Origin: Furcasterigmium furcatum
Taxonomy: Eukaryota; Ascomycota; Sordariomycetes; Glomerellales; Plectosphaerellaceae
Length of the DNA: 64,000 nucleotides
Assembly: GCA_001599815.1 (NCBI GenBank)
Contig: BCIA01000008.1
Coordinates: 248,001-312,000, forward strand
Direction of reading: 5' to 3'
Part shown: piece by piece, positions 33,060 to 43,480 of the stretch
Position numbering within the stretch: position 1 is the first letter of the stretch
Layout of the letters: the number at the start of each line of letters is the position of its first letter
Position numbers and translations under genes: made by a program
The notes under the pieces: model-generated
The model's input: only the letters and a program-made list of their open reading frames with translations
Told to the model about the DNA's origin: nothing
The model's database searches: none

Positions 33060-35297
33060 TATTCAGGCTGAGTTGCTGCGGGAGTGATCTGGATGATGGC
33101 CGGAATATTCCACAATGGCTCGCATGGCAGATGAGTCTCCTGGCCGCAGCGGCGGTGGTATTTATACGGGAACCGGCATCCGAGCTTGCAACATAACCAC
33201 GAGCCGTCCCCGCATGATGGGAAGTGCGGAGAGCAGAGGCAGGACCTGTGGAGAACATTTCCCCAGATTCTGGTAAATGCAAGGGGTATGGGCGAGATCA
33301 CCAGGGATACAAAGCTCTCGCCGGGCTGGTAGGGGAGGGGGAGCTCTGCATGTTCGTCTGAAAGACTGGGTATCGAATGAGATGACCCGAAGGCCGAAGC
33401 TAAGATGTGGGAGTTGATCAGCCATCTCGGGACCTGGTGCCCGAATGGGATAATAGATTGCCGATGATGCGACGTCGGGGTGAGATGTACCGAGGGAATG
33501 ACTCGGAGGCGACGGGGCCTTCAACGGCTAAAGGCGAGATGAAGCCTCGTGATGAGGAGACAACGCCTCAATATGCTGGATAGACGATGCAATTCGGGAA
33601 CCCAATACCGAGCGTGCAGGATCTGGGCGCAGTCCGTCGGGGCAACCGGCGCAAAGAGTATCGAGCTCGGGGACGAAGTTCCACGTATGAAAGGGCCGTC
33701 CCATCTGCATGGACTCTGCCAATCTGCGTACAAATGATCTCCATGTCCAGTTCGTCTGATGGCCGGAGACCGACCTGTCCCATCGCCCACCCATGTCCTC
33801 CCATGTTGATCAGCGCGGCTCATGGACGTTGATGACATGTGATGCGAGACGTTGATGGCTTGAGCCACATGACGTTGGAGACGAACGGCGCGAGACGCCT
33901 CATCGGGATCCTGCAATGCTTGGCGATGTGGCGTTTGGAGAGCCTGGATGTTATTAGTATCATCGTCGCGCAAGGCAAATGGCTGGACTGGAATCTTCCA
34001 ATCCATTGTCTCAAGAAGTGAGCAGAGATGCGCGCCCGTCCATTGGAGATGTCGAGGAGGTCAACCAGACTTTCCATCAACTGGCAACCTCAGATCAGGT
34101 ATCACGAAGCTTGAGTGGAAAAGGAAAAGCAACCGAAGAGGCATTGATTTTAGTAAGCAGGTGAAATGGAGGTTTATACTCGTGTTTCTCACGAGCTGAT
34201 TACTGATGATGAACATCGGATGCCACCAGCAGCGTTGAAGGAGGAAGGACACGGGCTTAACGAGTCTCAGACTCACGGACCGCTGAAGAAAGATTAGCGC
34301 CGGAGAATAGGCGGCAACGGCCGCCGGGCAGACCAATCACGGCGGGCGCCGGCTCGGTCAGTCGCGTCTGCCCCAGCGCTCTGGTCCGCTGAAGGACTTG
34401 ACGAGTGGAAGGTCCGCCCAGGCCGTCCAGGGGTAGGCATGATACGCAATCTCGTCCTGAAACACCACCACAACCAGTCAAGCCGAATCACCGCCTTTTT
34501 CTCTCTCCTCCTCCCCTATGCCCAGCGAGCCCGCAATCACAGCCACGCCCTGGTCTCCTATGCGCCGCCGAGGCCCTGTGCTGCCACTCCGTCGCTCCTC
34601 GACGAATGATCCCTCACGGCGTCGTCCCGGATCGTCGCCGCCGCCGCCTGCGTATCCTGCCCAACAGATCCTGCCATCACATCGGCGGCCCAGATGCTGC
34701 TGTGATGACTGACTGACTCCTCCTCCTCCTGATGCGCTGGCTTGACACGTCGCCGTCGTCGTGACCCATCAGCCATGTCATGGCGCCGTCAGCCCAAGAC
34801 CAACACGGCTTGGCCTCCCCCTGCCCAGGCCTCCGGGATGAGCCCTGGCGGCATGATCCTCGCCAGGATGTCTGCCGAAAATATCCCCCTGTCACTCCTG
34901 GTCGTCTGAACGAGCCCCCGTATGGAATCCTCGCAGGTATGTCGAGATGGATATAGGCCCTGCGCCCTCCGTCCCTGATCAGGGGCTTACCTTGTTGCTC
35001 TCCCGATCGCCTTGCACAGACAAGGACGCCATCCACGTCTGTTCTCCCGATACGGGCTCGGACTCCCCAGACTCAGCAGGACTCATCGCCGGTCGATATA
35101 CAAGTATCAGCTCCCGCTGCCCCTGCTCGTTTCGCCGTTCGTCTGGTGTCTGTTCCTGTGTCTGTGTCTTGAGGCTCACACTTCTTTCCTTCTTGATACT
35201 CCTCTTCCTCTTCTTCTTTCTGACCTCAGTGCCGGCACACCACCTTCATGATACCTTCATAGCTCCTCTTCACTTCGTTCGCTTCACATTCACCATC
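33060..35297. other. Divergent intergenic region, PL4 and GH76 genes
   Basis: About 2.2 kb without a supported gene. The right end (35150-35290) is strongly pyrimidine-rich, as in fungal 5' leaders. Short frames around 33500-34100 and 34400-34800 show no family resemblance. Confidence 0.5.
33159..33166 (-). promoter_or_regulatory. TATA box of the rhamnogalacturonan lyase gene
   Basis: On the minus strand this reads TATAAATA, about 100 bases upstream of the start codon at 33059. This is a normal position for an inducible fungal enzyme gene. Confidence 0.6.
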
Positions 35298-36500
35298 ATG
35301 GCTCCTTGGCTCAAGAACCTCGCGGCCAGAGCCTCGGTCTTCTTCATATCCGCTCGCCCCGACGCGAGCAGGCCGGACCTGGCGACATATACCGCCAACA
35401 CCGTGACCGCCATCAACGTGCTCCAGGACTCCTGGTACAACGCCCAGACCGGAATCTGGGACCGCGCGTGGTGGAACAGCGGCAACGCCTTCACCACCCT
35501 CGCGGACTTTGCGACCCTCGACCGCGACGCCGCCAACCAGCTCAACATCGGCGGCATCCTGAGGAACACCTTCATTCGCGCGCAGGGCGAGGAGATCCAC
35601 GTCACCAAGGAGTTGGACGCCTCGGGCCTGGTTGCGTCGACATACACCATCACCATGCTCGGCATCAGTGACTTCTCGACGGACGTCGACGACGTGCGCA
35701 TCGCCCGCCGCCAGAGCTTCCCGGGGTTCATCAACGAGTTCTACGACGACGAGGGCTGGTGGGCTCTGGGGCTCATCCGCGCGTTCGACGTGATGCGGGA
35801 CCCGGGGTACCTCGACATGGCCATCAGCATCTTCGAGGACATGAAGACGGGAGGCAACACGCACTGCGACGGCGGCATCTACTGGAACAAGGACCGGCGC
35901 TACGTCAACGCCATCTCCAACGAGCTGTACCTCAGCGTGGCCGCCGCGCTGGCCAACCGCATCCCCGAGCGGCGCGGCGAGTACCTCGACATCGCGGTGC
36001 GGCACTGGGACTGGTTCAAGGGCAGCGGCATGATCAACGACCGCGGCACGATCAACGACGGCCTCAACCGCAGCTGCCAGAACAACGGGGGCAACACGTG
36101 GTCGTACAACCAGGGCGTCGTGCTCGGCGGGCTCGTGGAGCTGCACCGCGCGACGGGCGACGAGGGCCTCCTCGCGCAGGCGGCGGACATTGCGCGGGCG
36201 GCGATCCGCGAGCTGTCGGACGACGAGGGCATCCTGCACGACACGTGCGAGCCCGACTGCGGCGCGGACGGCAACCAGTTCAAGGGCATCTTCGTGCGCA
36301 ACCTGCGGTACCTGCACGAGGCGGCGCCGAGGGCCGAGTTCCGCAAGTTCATCCTCGACAACGCCGACAGCAACTGGGAGAACAACCGCGACGACCGGCA
36401 GAGGATGGGCGTCGTGTGGTCCGGGCCGCCGCGGCGCATGTCCGGCCCGACGCACAGCTCTGCGCTGGACACGCTCGTCGCGGCCGTTGCTGTGGTCTGA
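35298..36500 (+). CDS. GH76 family protein, alpha-1,6-mannanase-like
   Basis: Single-exon, 400 residues, an (alpha/alpha)6 barrel of glycoside hydrolase family 76. Family marks are WYNAQTGIWDRAWWNSGNAFTTLADF near 46-71 and FYDDEGWWALGLIRAF near 149, with the adjacent catalytic aspartates D150 and D151. CDGGIYW and NELYLSVAAAL follow. Yeast relatives (Dcw1/Dfg5) act in cell-wall assembly on alpha-1,6-mannan or GPI glycans. This copy has no clear signal peptide from the chosen ATG (MAPWLKNLAARAS). The frame is open for another 117 codons upstream to 34947 and includes a run of Leu and Phe residues, but that run is explained by a pyrimidine-rich leader. Family assignment is firm; location and substrate are not. 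Confidence 0.82.
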   Translation: MAPWLKNLAARASVFFISARPDASRPDLATYTANTVTAINVLQDSWYNAQTGIWDRAWWNSGNAFTTLADFATLDRDAANQLNIGGILRNTFIRAQGEEIHVTKELDASGLVASTYTITMLGISDFSTDVDDVRIARRQSFPGFINEFYDDEGWWALGLIRAFDVMRDPGYLDMAISIFEDMKTGGNTHCDGGIYWNKDRRYVNAISNELYLSVAAALANRIPERRGEYLDIAVRHWDWFKGSGMINDRGTINDGLNRSCQNNGGNTWSYNQGVVLGGLVELHRATGDEGLLAQAADIARAAIRELSDDEGILHDTCEPDCGADGNQFKGIFVRNLRYLHEAAPRAEFRKFILDNADSNWENNRDDRQRMGVVWSGPPRRMSGPTHSSALDTLVAAVAVV

Positions 36501-37339
36501 TCCAGGGGCTGGGCAGGCAGATGGGGGTTCGTCAGGAGAAAAGCGCCGGAGTTTGGATGCGGGATGGGATGGGATATCGGACGAACTGGGCGCTTCAGCC
36601 ACAGCGCATCGCTCCTTTGAATCAGGGGTCTTGATTTCCTTTGGGAGTAATAATTGTTAATTACCCATGATACCACACTTAGACAGAACCGCAGCTACTA
36701 TTCATAGTACTAAGATAGCCAGACTATCTATTTCTTAGCCTCAAAAGGAAGACAGAGGTTTCTCAATGTTTGTTTCAACTCCTCGAGGAAATGTTTCGAC
36801 GAGGGGGAAACGCTGTCACGTCCTGTCTGTTGTCAGAGTCAAAGCGCCGCCTCCGACTTGGATGCTCGTGCCTCTCACACCGTCAGAGCGGTGCGCTAGA
36901 GCTTCCGCAGCTGGACTGAGACATTTCTCTCGCGTGTTCTCGGGGAGAAAAATGGATGTGTTGTTCTAGAAGGTTATTGGAGACATCGCGGAAGCCAAGC
37001 TGTGGTACAAAGAGATGATCACCGCTGAAGGCTGCGTGTACCATCGCCGTTGTTCCGAGTTACACCACAGCCTCGGCGGCATCCAGAAGTCCTATTAAAT
37101 GTCTTTCCACCTCTGAGGCGTTTTCAGGGTGACGTGGGCGCAGGCAGTGGTTCCCAGGACTCTGTTCCAGTTGTCTCAGCTGAGTGACAAGTTGAAGTGA
37201 GATGATGACGTCCTCGAGCTGCTATGTAGCACAAACAACGAACTCAACCCGGCATATCCTCTTCCTTCGTCACTCAAGGAGCATCTACTTGCAGATCTAT
37301 AACCCCCCTCCCTTCCCCGTGTGCCACCGGCTCGTCGCG
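36501..37339. other. Intergenic, GH76 to ATP-grasp gene
   Basis: About 840 bases. The part around 36630-36760 is AT-rich and fits a 3' untranslated region. The last 130 bases stay open in frame with the next gene back to ATG at 37202, but the more downstream ATG at 37340 is preferred. No other gene is seen. Confidence 0.5.
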
Positions 37340-38833
37340 ATGCAGCCACTCAAGCAGCGAGCGCCCCGGCGCCTCGCACAGGTGCTCAAGAACATCGCCC
37401 TCATCCTCCTCAGCTTCACATTCCTGCCTCTCTCCACGGCGATCCTATGCGCCACCTACGCACGGCAGCGCGGCCGGACTTCCGTCGCGACACGAGCACC
37501 GCATCGGCGGACCATCCTCGTGACCGGCGTCGGCATGGCAAAGGGGCTCGCGCTGGCACGCCTCTTCCACCAGGCGGGACACAAGGTGATCGGCGCCGAC
37601 TTCTCACCGCAGGCATGCGGCGGGCGTTCTGCTGCGCTGGTCGCGTACCACACCCTGCAGCGCCCGGGGCCGCGGGAGCCGCGGGCGTATATCGACTCCC
37701 TCATCCGGGTCATCGAGCGCGAGGGCGCGGAGCTGTGGGTGAGCTGCTCTGGGGTCGCGTCGGCGGTGGAGGACGGGCTCGCGAAGGAGGTCGTCGAGGC
37801 ACGCACGGGTTGCAAGGCGGTGCAGCCTGGCGTGGAGGCGACGAGGACGCTGCATGAGAAGGGGGCATTCATGGCGCACACGAGGGACGTGGTCGGGCTG
37901 AGGGTGCCCGAGTCGCATCTCGTCCGGAGCGCGGGGGACATGATGAAGGTTCTCGAGGGTGTCTCTTGTCGTTCTCAGAAGGCAGAGACTTCCCGGAAAT
38001 TCATCGCCAAGTCTGTCGGGATGAACGATCAGAGTCGAGGGGATATGACCCTGCTCCCCCTGGCGACGGCACGGGAGACGAGGTCTCACGCCGCCAGACT
38101 CGAGGCCTTGGGGATATCTAACGACGATCCGTGGCTTCTGCAGGAGTACGTCCCGGGAAAGGAATACTGCACGCACTCGCTGGTCGTCAGGGGCGAGGTG
38201 AGGGCATTCGCGGCTTGTGCCTCGTCCGAGCTGCTGATGCACTATGTTGCGCTGGATGACCGCTCGCCTCTGTCTCTGGCAATGTTGGAGTTTACGAGAA
38301 GCCAGGCCTGTTCATTCGGAGACGATTTCACTGGCCATCTCAGCTTCGACTTCATCGTCAAGGAGCCGCAAGAAGGGGCCCCTTTTCAGGGTGAAGTCGA
38401 GTTGTATCCGATCGAGTGCAATCCCCGCGCCCATACAGCGGTGCTCTTCTTCTCCGACACACCGGATCTCGTGGACGCATACATGTCAGTTCTGGGGGAC
38501 GAGAGAAAACCGAAAGAGGTACCCAAGGTGATCACCCCAGAGCAGCCGAGACGGTACTACTGGGTCGGTCACGACCTTGTCACTCTGGCTCTGTTACCGA
38601 CAGTCGGGATTCTGCTGCTTCAGATCTCCACCGTCAACTACGTGAACAGCCTCGGAGACTTTCTCACCCACCTCCTTCTCTGGAGAGATGGCACCTGGGC
38701 GGCCTGGGATCCCCTCCCCTGGTGGTGGCTCTACCACGTCTACTGGCCGTTGCAGTTCTGGCAGAGCCTCGTCCACGGAAACAGCTGGAGCCGCGTCAAC
38801 GTCAGCACGACCAAGATGTTCGAGTGCGAATAG
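37340..38833 (+). CDS. Membrane-anchored ATP-grasp ligase, MysC-like
   Basis: Single-exon, 497 residues from ATG at 37340 (543 from 37202). A transmembrane helix near residues 17-38 (IALILLSFTFLPLSTAI) is followed by the nucleotide-fold start TILVTGVGMAKGLALARLF. The ATP-grasp core has WLLQEYVPGKEYCTHS and, near 358-366, IECNPRAHT with the metal-binding Glu and Asn. The C-terminus has hydrophobic segments (LLPTVGILLLQI) and ends WSRVNVSTTKMF. The arrangement resembles MysC, which joins glycine to 4-deoxygadusol to form mycosporine-glycine, a UV screen (established for cyanobacteria). I infer a MysC-type enzyme or paralogue. The usual partners (dehydroquinate-synthase-like MysA, methyltransferase MysB) are not in the window, so the substrate remains open. 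Confidence 0.7.
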   Translation: MQPLKQRAPRRLAQVLKNIALILLSFTFLPLSTAILCATYARQRGRTSVATRAPHRRTILVTGVGMAKGLALARLFHQAGHKVIGADFSPQACGGRSAALVAYHTLQRPGPREPRAYIDSLIRVIEREGAELWVSCSGVASAVEDGLAKEVVEARTGCKAVQPGVEATRTLHEKGAFMAHTRDVVGLRVPESHLVRSAGDMMKVLEGVSCRSQKAETSRKFIAKSVGMNDQSRGDMTLLPLATARETRSHAARLEALGISNDDPWLLQEYVPGKEYCTHSLVVRGEVRAFAACASSELLMHYVALDDRSPLSLAMLEFTRSQACSFGDDFTGHLSFDFIVKEPQEGAPFQGEVELYPIECNPRAHTAVLFFSDTPDLVDAYMSVLGDERKPKEVPKVITPEQPRRYYWVGHDLVTLALLPTVGILLLQISTVNYVNSLGDFLTHLLLWRDGTWAAWDPLPWWWLYHVYWPLQFWQSLVHGNSWSRVNVSTTKMFECE

Positions 38834-38907
38834 ACACAGAAAAGATAGAAACGCCGCCATTGCCCCATGCTGTATCATATCTCATCATCATTCACCCCCA
38901 TCTATCT

Positions 38908-40249
38908 CTATTCCCCGTCTAATAAGTCGACGCCCACACCCTGGAGCGCCGTCACCGCCCACCCGGGGTATTTTGTCTTGTCATACTCGTACAGGTCGCC
39001 AAAGAACCGCCTGATCAGCGCCGGGAACCTGTCCTCGAGGATGGCCTCCCTGATCTGCCTCATCAGGTCCAGCTGGTACCATACGTTGTGGATCGTCAAC
39101 AGGTGCGCCGCCACCGTCTCCTTGGACGCCGTGTGCGCGATGAGCGCCCTCGTTACGCCCAGCCCGCCCTCCCGGCAGCAGAGGCACCCGCAGCCCTCCT
39201 CGACGGGCCCAAAGTCCTCGTGGTACCGCGCGTTGCGGAGGTTCAGCACGCCGTGCCGCGTGATGGCGTTGCCGAACCGCGCCGTGCGCGTCGGCCACAC
39301 GCAGTCGAACATGTCCGCGCCGAGCGCGACGCTGACGACCAGGTCCTCCGGGTACCCGATGCCCATGACGTAGCGCGGCTTGAGGTCCGGCAGCATCTCG
39401 GTGCACGTCGCGACGACGCGGCAGTAGTCGTCCTTCGCCTCGCCGCCGCTGAGCCCGCCGATGGCGATGCCGGGCGTGTCCCGCGCGAGCATCTCGCGGC
39501 AGCACTCGCGGCGCATCTCGAGGTCCAGGCCGCCCTGGATGATGCAGAACAGGTTCTGCGTCGTGGGGTTCTTGTGCGCGGCGATGCACCGGTCCAGCCA
39601 GCGCACGCTGCGCTCCATGGCCTCGCGCATGCGCGCCTTGTCCGGGGACGTCGTGACGAGGACGTCGTCCAGCTGCATGATGATGTCGCTGCCTATGGTG
39701 TTCTGCAGGGATATCGAGTGCTCCGGCGTGAGCAGCATGGGCGACCCGTCGTGGGGGCTGAGGAACCGCACGCCCTCCTCGGTGATGGTCGCCAGCTTGA
39801 GGAGGCTGACCATCTGGAACCCTCCGCTGTCGGTCAGGATGTTGTGCTTCCAGCCCTGCAGCTTGTGGGCGCCGCCGACCGCGTCGAGCACCTCCTGGCC
39901 GGGCTTGAGGCCGAGGTGGTAGGTGTTGTTCAGGCATAATCGGCACCCCGTCTCCTCGAGTTGTTCGGGCGTCAGTCCCTTGAGCGAGGCCTGCGTCGCC
40001 ACGGGCATGAATATCGGCAACTGGACGGGACCGTGGGGGAGGGTAAGGTTGGATGCGCGGGCTCTCGTTGTCTAGGGGGAGGAGGAGCTGTTAGAAGAGC
40101 TCCTCTGCATCGCTTGTGAATACCTGCCCAGTGTTGGAAGCAGATCCATGTTGGAGGAGGGGCTGTCGCGTGAGGGCGCTTCTTACAGAACACTTGGCGA
40201 GCAGCTCGAACCTGAGGGCCGCCGAGGAGCCCACGTTTGTGGAAGCCAT
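38908..40249 (-). CDS. Queuine tRNA-ribosyltransferase catalytic subunit
   Basis: Exchanges guanine-34 for queuine in tRNAs with GUN anticodons. The eukaryotic enzyme works as a heterodimer with QTRT2. Exons are 40187-40249 and 38908-40071 around a 115-nt intron, giving 408 residues. Exon 1 supplies MASTNVGSSAALRFELLAK, and the join gives LPHGPVQLPIFMPVATQA, the family start. Visible sites are DSGGFQ (D102), GGLSGGE, and FDCVWPTRTARFGNA with the nucleophile Asp near 277. The zinc site is C315-x-C317-x2-C320 with H349. Budding yeast lacks this gene but many filamentous fungi keep it and salvage queuine from the surroundings. It ends 75 bases from the stop of the convergent ATP-grasp gene. Confidence 0.92.
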
Positions 40250-40617
40250 CCTCTTGGCTATCCACATGTAGGAAGAAGGCGGGTGCAGTTGTTTCTGTTG
40301 CTGTTGTGGCCGGGAAAAGGTTCAACTTGTGAAAATGGTCCAGCCCGAAGTCCAGGTCTTCTCCAGGGAATTATTTTAGGTCGTGACACGCTGAACTTCA
40401 GGCGTTAGAGGCCGGGGGGATCCACCCGTCAATTGCCGCCGCCCCATTGGCTGCGCATCCCCGGGCCAGCACCTGGGCCAATCCGACTGCTAGTGTCAAT
40501 TGGAAATTTCCATCTCCAATTGAAGCAACCTGAAGCTCCCCGTCAACACCACCTCACACCACACGACCACGACAGACAACCCCGTGTGCTCGCGCTTGGG
40601 GGCAGCCGACACGGACA
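40250..40617. other. Divergent promoter region, TGT and Mrp51 genes
   Basis: A 368-base shared promoter between two divergent genes for translation-related proteins. Repeated CCAATT-like and ATTGG-like elements occur near 40440-40520, compatible with CCAAT-binding complex sites. No coding region is seen. Confidence 0.5.
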
Positions 40618-41991
40618 ATGTCCGTCAAGATATCTCCCGGAGGGGCTCTGCTGAGGACATCTCGCATGTTCTCTCTCCCCAAGCCCATCCCGAACGCCAA
40701 AGCCGACTCGACCCTCGGCAGGGACCCGAGTCTCGGAACCAACCACCATCCCACCCATCAGGCCATCACCACCTTCGGGGTGACCAGGAAGGTCGGCGAC
40801 TGGGGTCTCAAGCGACCCCTTCCCCTGAAGACGACTACAAAANCCGCGNCCCCCGCCGTTCAAGTCAGGCAGATGGACTCGTGCGAGATGATCACCGACT
40901 TCGCCACGGCCTCACAGCACACCATCACCATCCAGAAGTTCCAGGAGCTCGGCCTGCCGCTCACCGTCCCCTCGCTCCCCAACACATTCATGGGGATATC
41001 GCCCGAGAACGTGTCGGTCTTTGAGGAGGACAGCGACTTCATCGCCAAGGAGACGGCCGAGGGGGAGCCGGACAACTCGAAGCGATGGAAGTTCAACGGC
41101 CCCTGGCTCGCCGGTCTGAGCGAGGGCGGCTTCAACGCGTACATCCGCCGGACCGTACGCCCGCGCCGTGCGGAGTTCAGGCAGTTCATGAAGCAGCGCA
41201 TGGCCGCCGACGTGACCGCCGCCAACCGGCAAGCGGCTCTCGACAAGGGCGAGGAGCCCGTCGTCGTGAACGTCGAAGATATCACCGAAGAGCAGTTCAC
41301 CACATACGTGCGGAAGCTGCGCGCCGAGCGCGTCGCCCTCTTCTCCATGGTCAGCGACTTCCTCGACCTTGCCCCGGTCAGCCCTCCCAGCGCGGTGTCC
41401 AGCATGACGGCCGGCAGCCGCGTCCAGGCCAAGTCGCCCAACCCCTATGCCGAGCGTGGCCCGCCGTCGAGTCACCCCTCCGGCGGTCTTTCGTACCTGC
41501 GAACAGCCTCGTTTGCCGAGAACCACCCCATCTACGGCCCCCAGGCTCAGCGCGCCCCGTCCCTCGGCAGAATTATTATGCCTAGGCAGGGGTCCCAAAC
41601 CGCCAAGGTTGGTTTGGGAGGCTTCATCACGGACGCACCCCAGGGTGATTCTGCGTGGAACGCCCGGCCGACTCGCACCATCCACAAGGCCAAGACGCCC
41701 GGCGTCGCCTGGTTTGACCCCAAGATTCCTGGAGGACCCAAGGCCTACGTCGCGCCTCGCACTGCGACGATCCATGCCGACGGCAAGTTGATGATCAAGA
41801 TCGACGAGGCCGACGAGATGGCCCAGCTCATTGCCAAGGAGCTCATCGGAGAGGCCGAGATCTACAACAAGCCGGCTCCGGCTCCTGAGGAGCGGACTCC
41901 TCGTCATAGGCAGCCCCGTTCCTCGTTCAGGCTTGGCGAGCCTCGGCCGCAGGTGAACAGCAGCTCGAAGACGTATGGGCTGGATGTTTGA
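40618..41991 (+). CDS. MRP51: Mitochondrial small ribosomal subunit protein Mrp51
   Basis: Single-exon, 457 residues. The N-terminus SPGGALLRTSRMFSLPKPIP and the block GDWGLKRPLPLKTTTK are diagnostic of fungal Mrp51 (mitochondrial bS1-like subunit), which functions in mitoribosomes and in translation of COX mRNAs. Basic residues at the start fit a mitochondrial targeting signal. Two ambiguous bases (40843 and 40849) fall in codons around residues 76-78, just after the TTTK block. They do not shift the frame. The rest has the helical region FNAYIRRTVRPRRAEFRQFM and a basic, Pro-rich C-terminus. The gene shares its promoter with the queuine tRNA-ribosyltransferase. Confidence 0.85.
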   Translation: MSVKISPGGALLRTSRMFSLPKPIPNAKADSTLGRDPSLGTNHHPTHQAITTFGVTRKVGDWGLKRPLPLKTTTKXAXPAVQVRQMDSCEMITDFATASQHTITIQKFQELGLPLTVPSLPNTFMGISPENVSVFEEDSDFIAKETAEGEPDNSKRWKFNGPWLAGLSEGGFNAYIRRTVRPRRAEFRQFMKQRMAADVTAANRQAALDKGEEPVVVNVEDITEEQFTTYVRKLRAERVALFSMVSDFLDLAPVSPPSAVSSMTAGSRVQAKSPNPYAERGPPSSHPSGGLSYLRTASFAENHPIYGPQAQRAPSLGRIIMPRQGSQTAKVGLGGFITDAPQGDSAWNARPTRTIHKAKTPGVAWFDPKIPGGPKAYVAPRTATIHADGKLMIKIDEADEMAQLIAKELIGEAEIYNKPAPAPEERTPRHRQPRSSFRLGEPRPQVNSSSKTYGLDV

Positions 41992-42385
41992 GAGAGAAGT
42001 ATGGAGTGCTAGACGATGATGTACTCTGGCGCATGTACAAGATATCAACACTGTATAGCAATGTAAAATGATCCCACACTGTCTTGCTGTCCAGTGCCGC
42101 TCCTTTGGTGCCATAAGATGCCCCGATGGATTTCCATCCTCTGATTCGCTACCGCTCAGAGCGGCCCATCTTTTTCGCTGCTCTCGGTGAGCGCTCGGTC
42201 ACCGCGCCAGTGGGTTCTATGCACGTGACCTCACAGCGCCCCACCTTTCTCGCTTGCCCTAATTTTTTGCAGCACCCGAATTTCGCAGATTTCCACTGCA
42301 GCGGCTTCTCAACTTTCGACGACTCGACGACAACGACAACCTCACCGACCACCACCCATCCAGTTCCTGTCCCCCAGCCGCCAAC
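41992..42385. other. Intergenic, Mrp51 to eS17
   Basis: A 394-base stretch with the eS17 promoter. It contains a CACGTGA E-box-like site near 42222 and a single CCCTAA (telobox-like) at 42258-42263 followed by a T run. Both are seen in ribosomal protein promoters of fungi, but each is a single short match. Confidence 0.4.
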
Positions 42386-42983
42386 ATGGGTCGCGTTCGT
42401 ACCAAGACCGTCAAGAAGTCCGCCAAGGTCATCATTGAGCGGTACTACCCCAAGCTCACCCTGGACTTCGAGACCAACAAGCGCATCTGCGACGAGATCG
42501 CTATCATCGCCTCTAAGCGTCTGCGCAACAAGGTTAGCACGATTCGATGGGACGCGCCTGCAGGGCGCGGGCGACGTCGCCTGGGATGATTCGAAGCAGA
42601 ATTGCTGACGGTGGGAAAATGCAGATTGCTGGCTACACCACCCACTTGATGAAGCGTATCCAGCGCGGTCCCGTCCGTGGTATCTCCTTCAAGCTCCAGG
42701 AGGAGGAGCGTGAGCGCAAGGATCAATACGTCCCCGAGGTCTCCGCCCTCGACTTCACCCAGAACTCCGAGAGCGGCCAGCTCGACGTCGACGTCGAGAC
42801 CAAGGACCTGCTCAAGCACCTCGGCGTACGTACCATCCCGCGGGTGTCCTGCCTGCCTGCCTCTGCTAACGTGCCCTCTCACAGTTCGACTCCATCCCCG
42901 TCAACGTCATTGCCGTCTCCCAGGCCCAGGTTCCCGAGCGCGGTGGACGCCGCTTCGGCGACCGCCCCCCTCGCCGCGACTAA
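42386..42983 (+). CDS. RPS17: 40S ribosomal protein eS17
   Basis: Three exons, 42386-42532, 42625-42825 and 42885-42983, give 148 residues. Introns are 92 and 59 nt, both phase 0 (GTTAGC...TGCAG and GTACGT...CACAG). The protein begins MGRVRTKTVKKSAK and continues ERYYPKLTLDFETNKR, SKRLRNKIAGYTTHLMKRIQ and GPVRGISFKLQEEERER, invariant eS17 sequence. It ends with a basic tail (GGRRFGDRPPRRD). Length is slightly greater than the yeast protein, as usual in Pezizomycotina. It belongs to the head of the 40S subunit. Confidence 0.96.
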
Positions 42984-43480
42984 ATGGTGTCGCGCCGCCA
43001 CATGTAACGAATGGATGGGAAAAATTGGTGGTCTTACACGGTTCTTCTTTTCGGCATTGGGATTCCTGCCGCGGGCGTCTCACGGATGGTAGTGAGTGCA
43101 TCTTACTAGAACTGCAAAGAAACGGTTCTTCCCCCACACAAGGTGTCGCCGATTCTCCTGGAGCAACTCCGGAGATGACGCTTGATTGCCAATATCCTCC
43201 CTCCCTCTACGTGTGGTGTGTGTGTGCTGTCGGTCTGATCCGGCAGCCGTGCGCCGCGGGTACCCTGGGCAACCAGAAGCCCTGGTGCCCGGCCGTCACG
43301 GCTGTCGTCAGGTCATGTCGCTGTGCTGGCGTCGTAGTATTGCAAGAACTTTTCCCGACTTGAAAATTTGGGGTATCTACCGTCCAGGTGCGTCCTATAA
43401 ACGACGCAGGTATGCCTCCAAACGCCTCTGAAATGCCGTGCCGACCCAAATGGACTATGTTGTTGCTGCGCCGTCCCCTT
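42984..43480. other. Convergent 3' intergenic region, eS17 and Rtr1
   Basis: A stretch of 497 bases between convergent stop codons. No gene is recognised. Open frames here have no family features. Confidence 0.5.

Noticed and set aside
34947..35297. N-terminal extension as part of the GH76 CDS
   Set aside because: The stretch is pyrimidine-rich leader-like DNA, and the family start motifs follow the ATG at 35298. Kept as a finding, not as the model.
35226..36602. Minus-strand frame of 458 codons
   Set aside because: Antisense shadow of the GH76 gene, without any recognisable motif.
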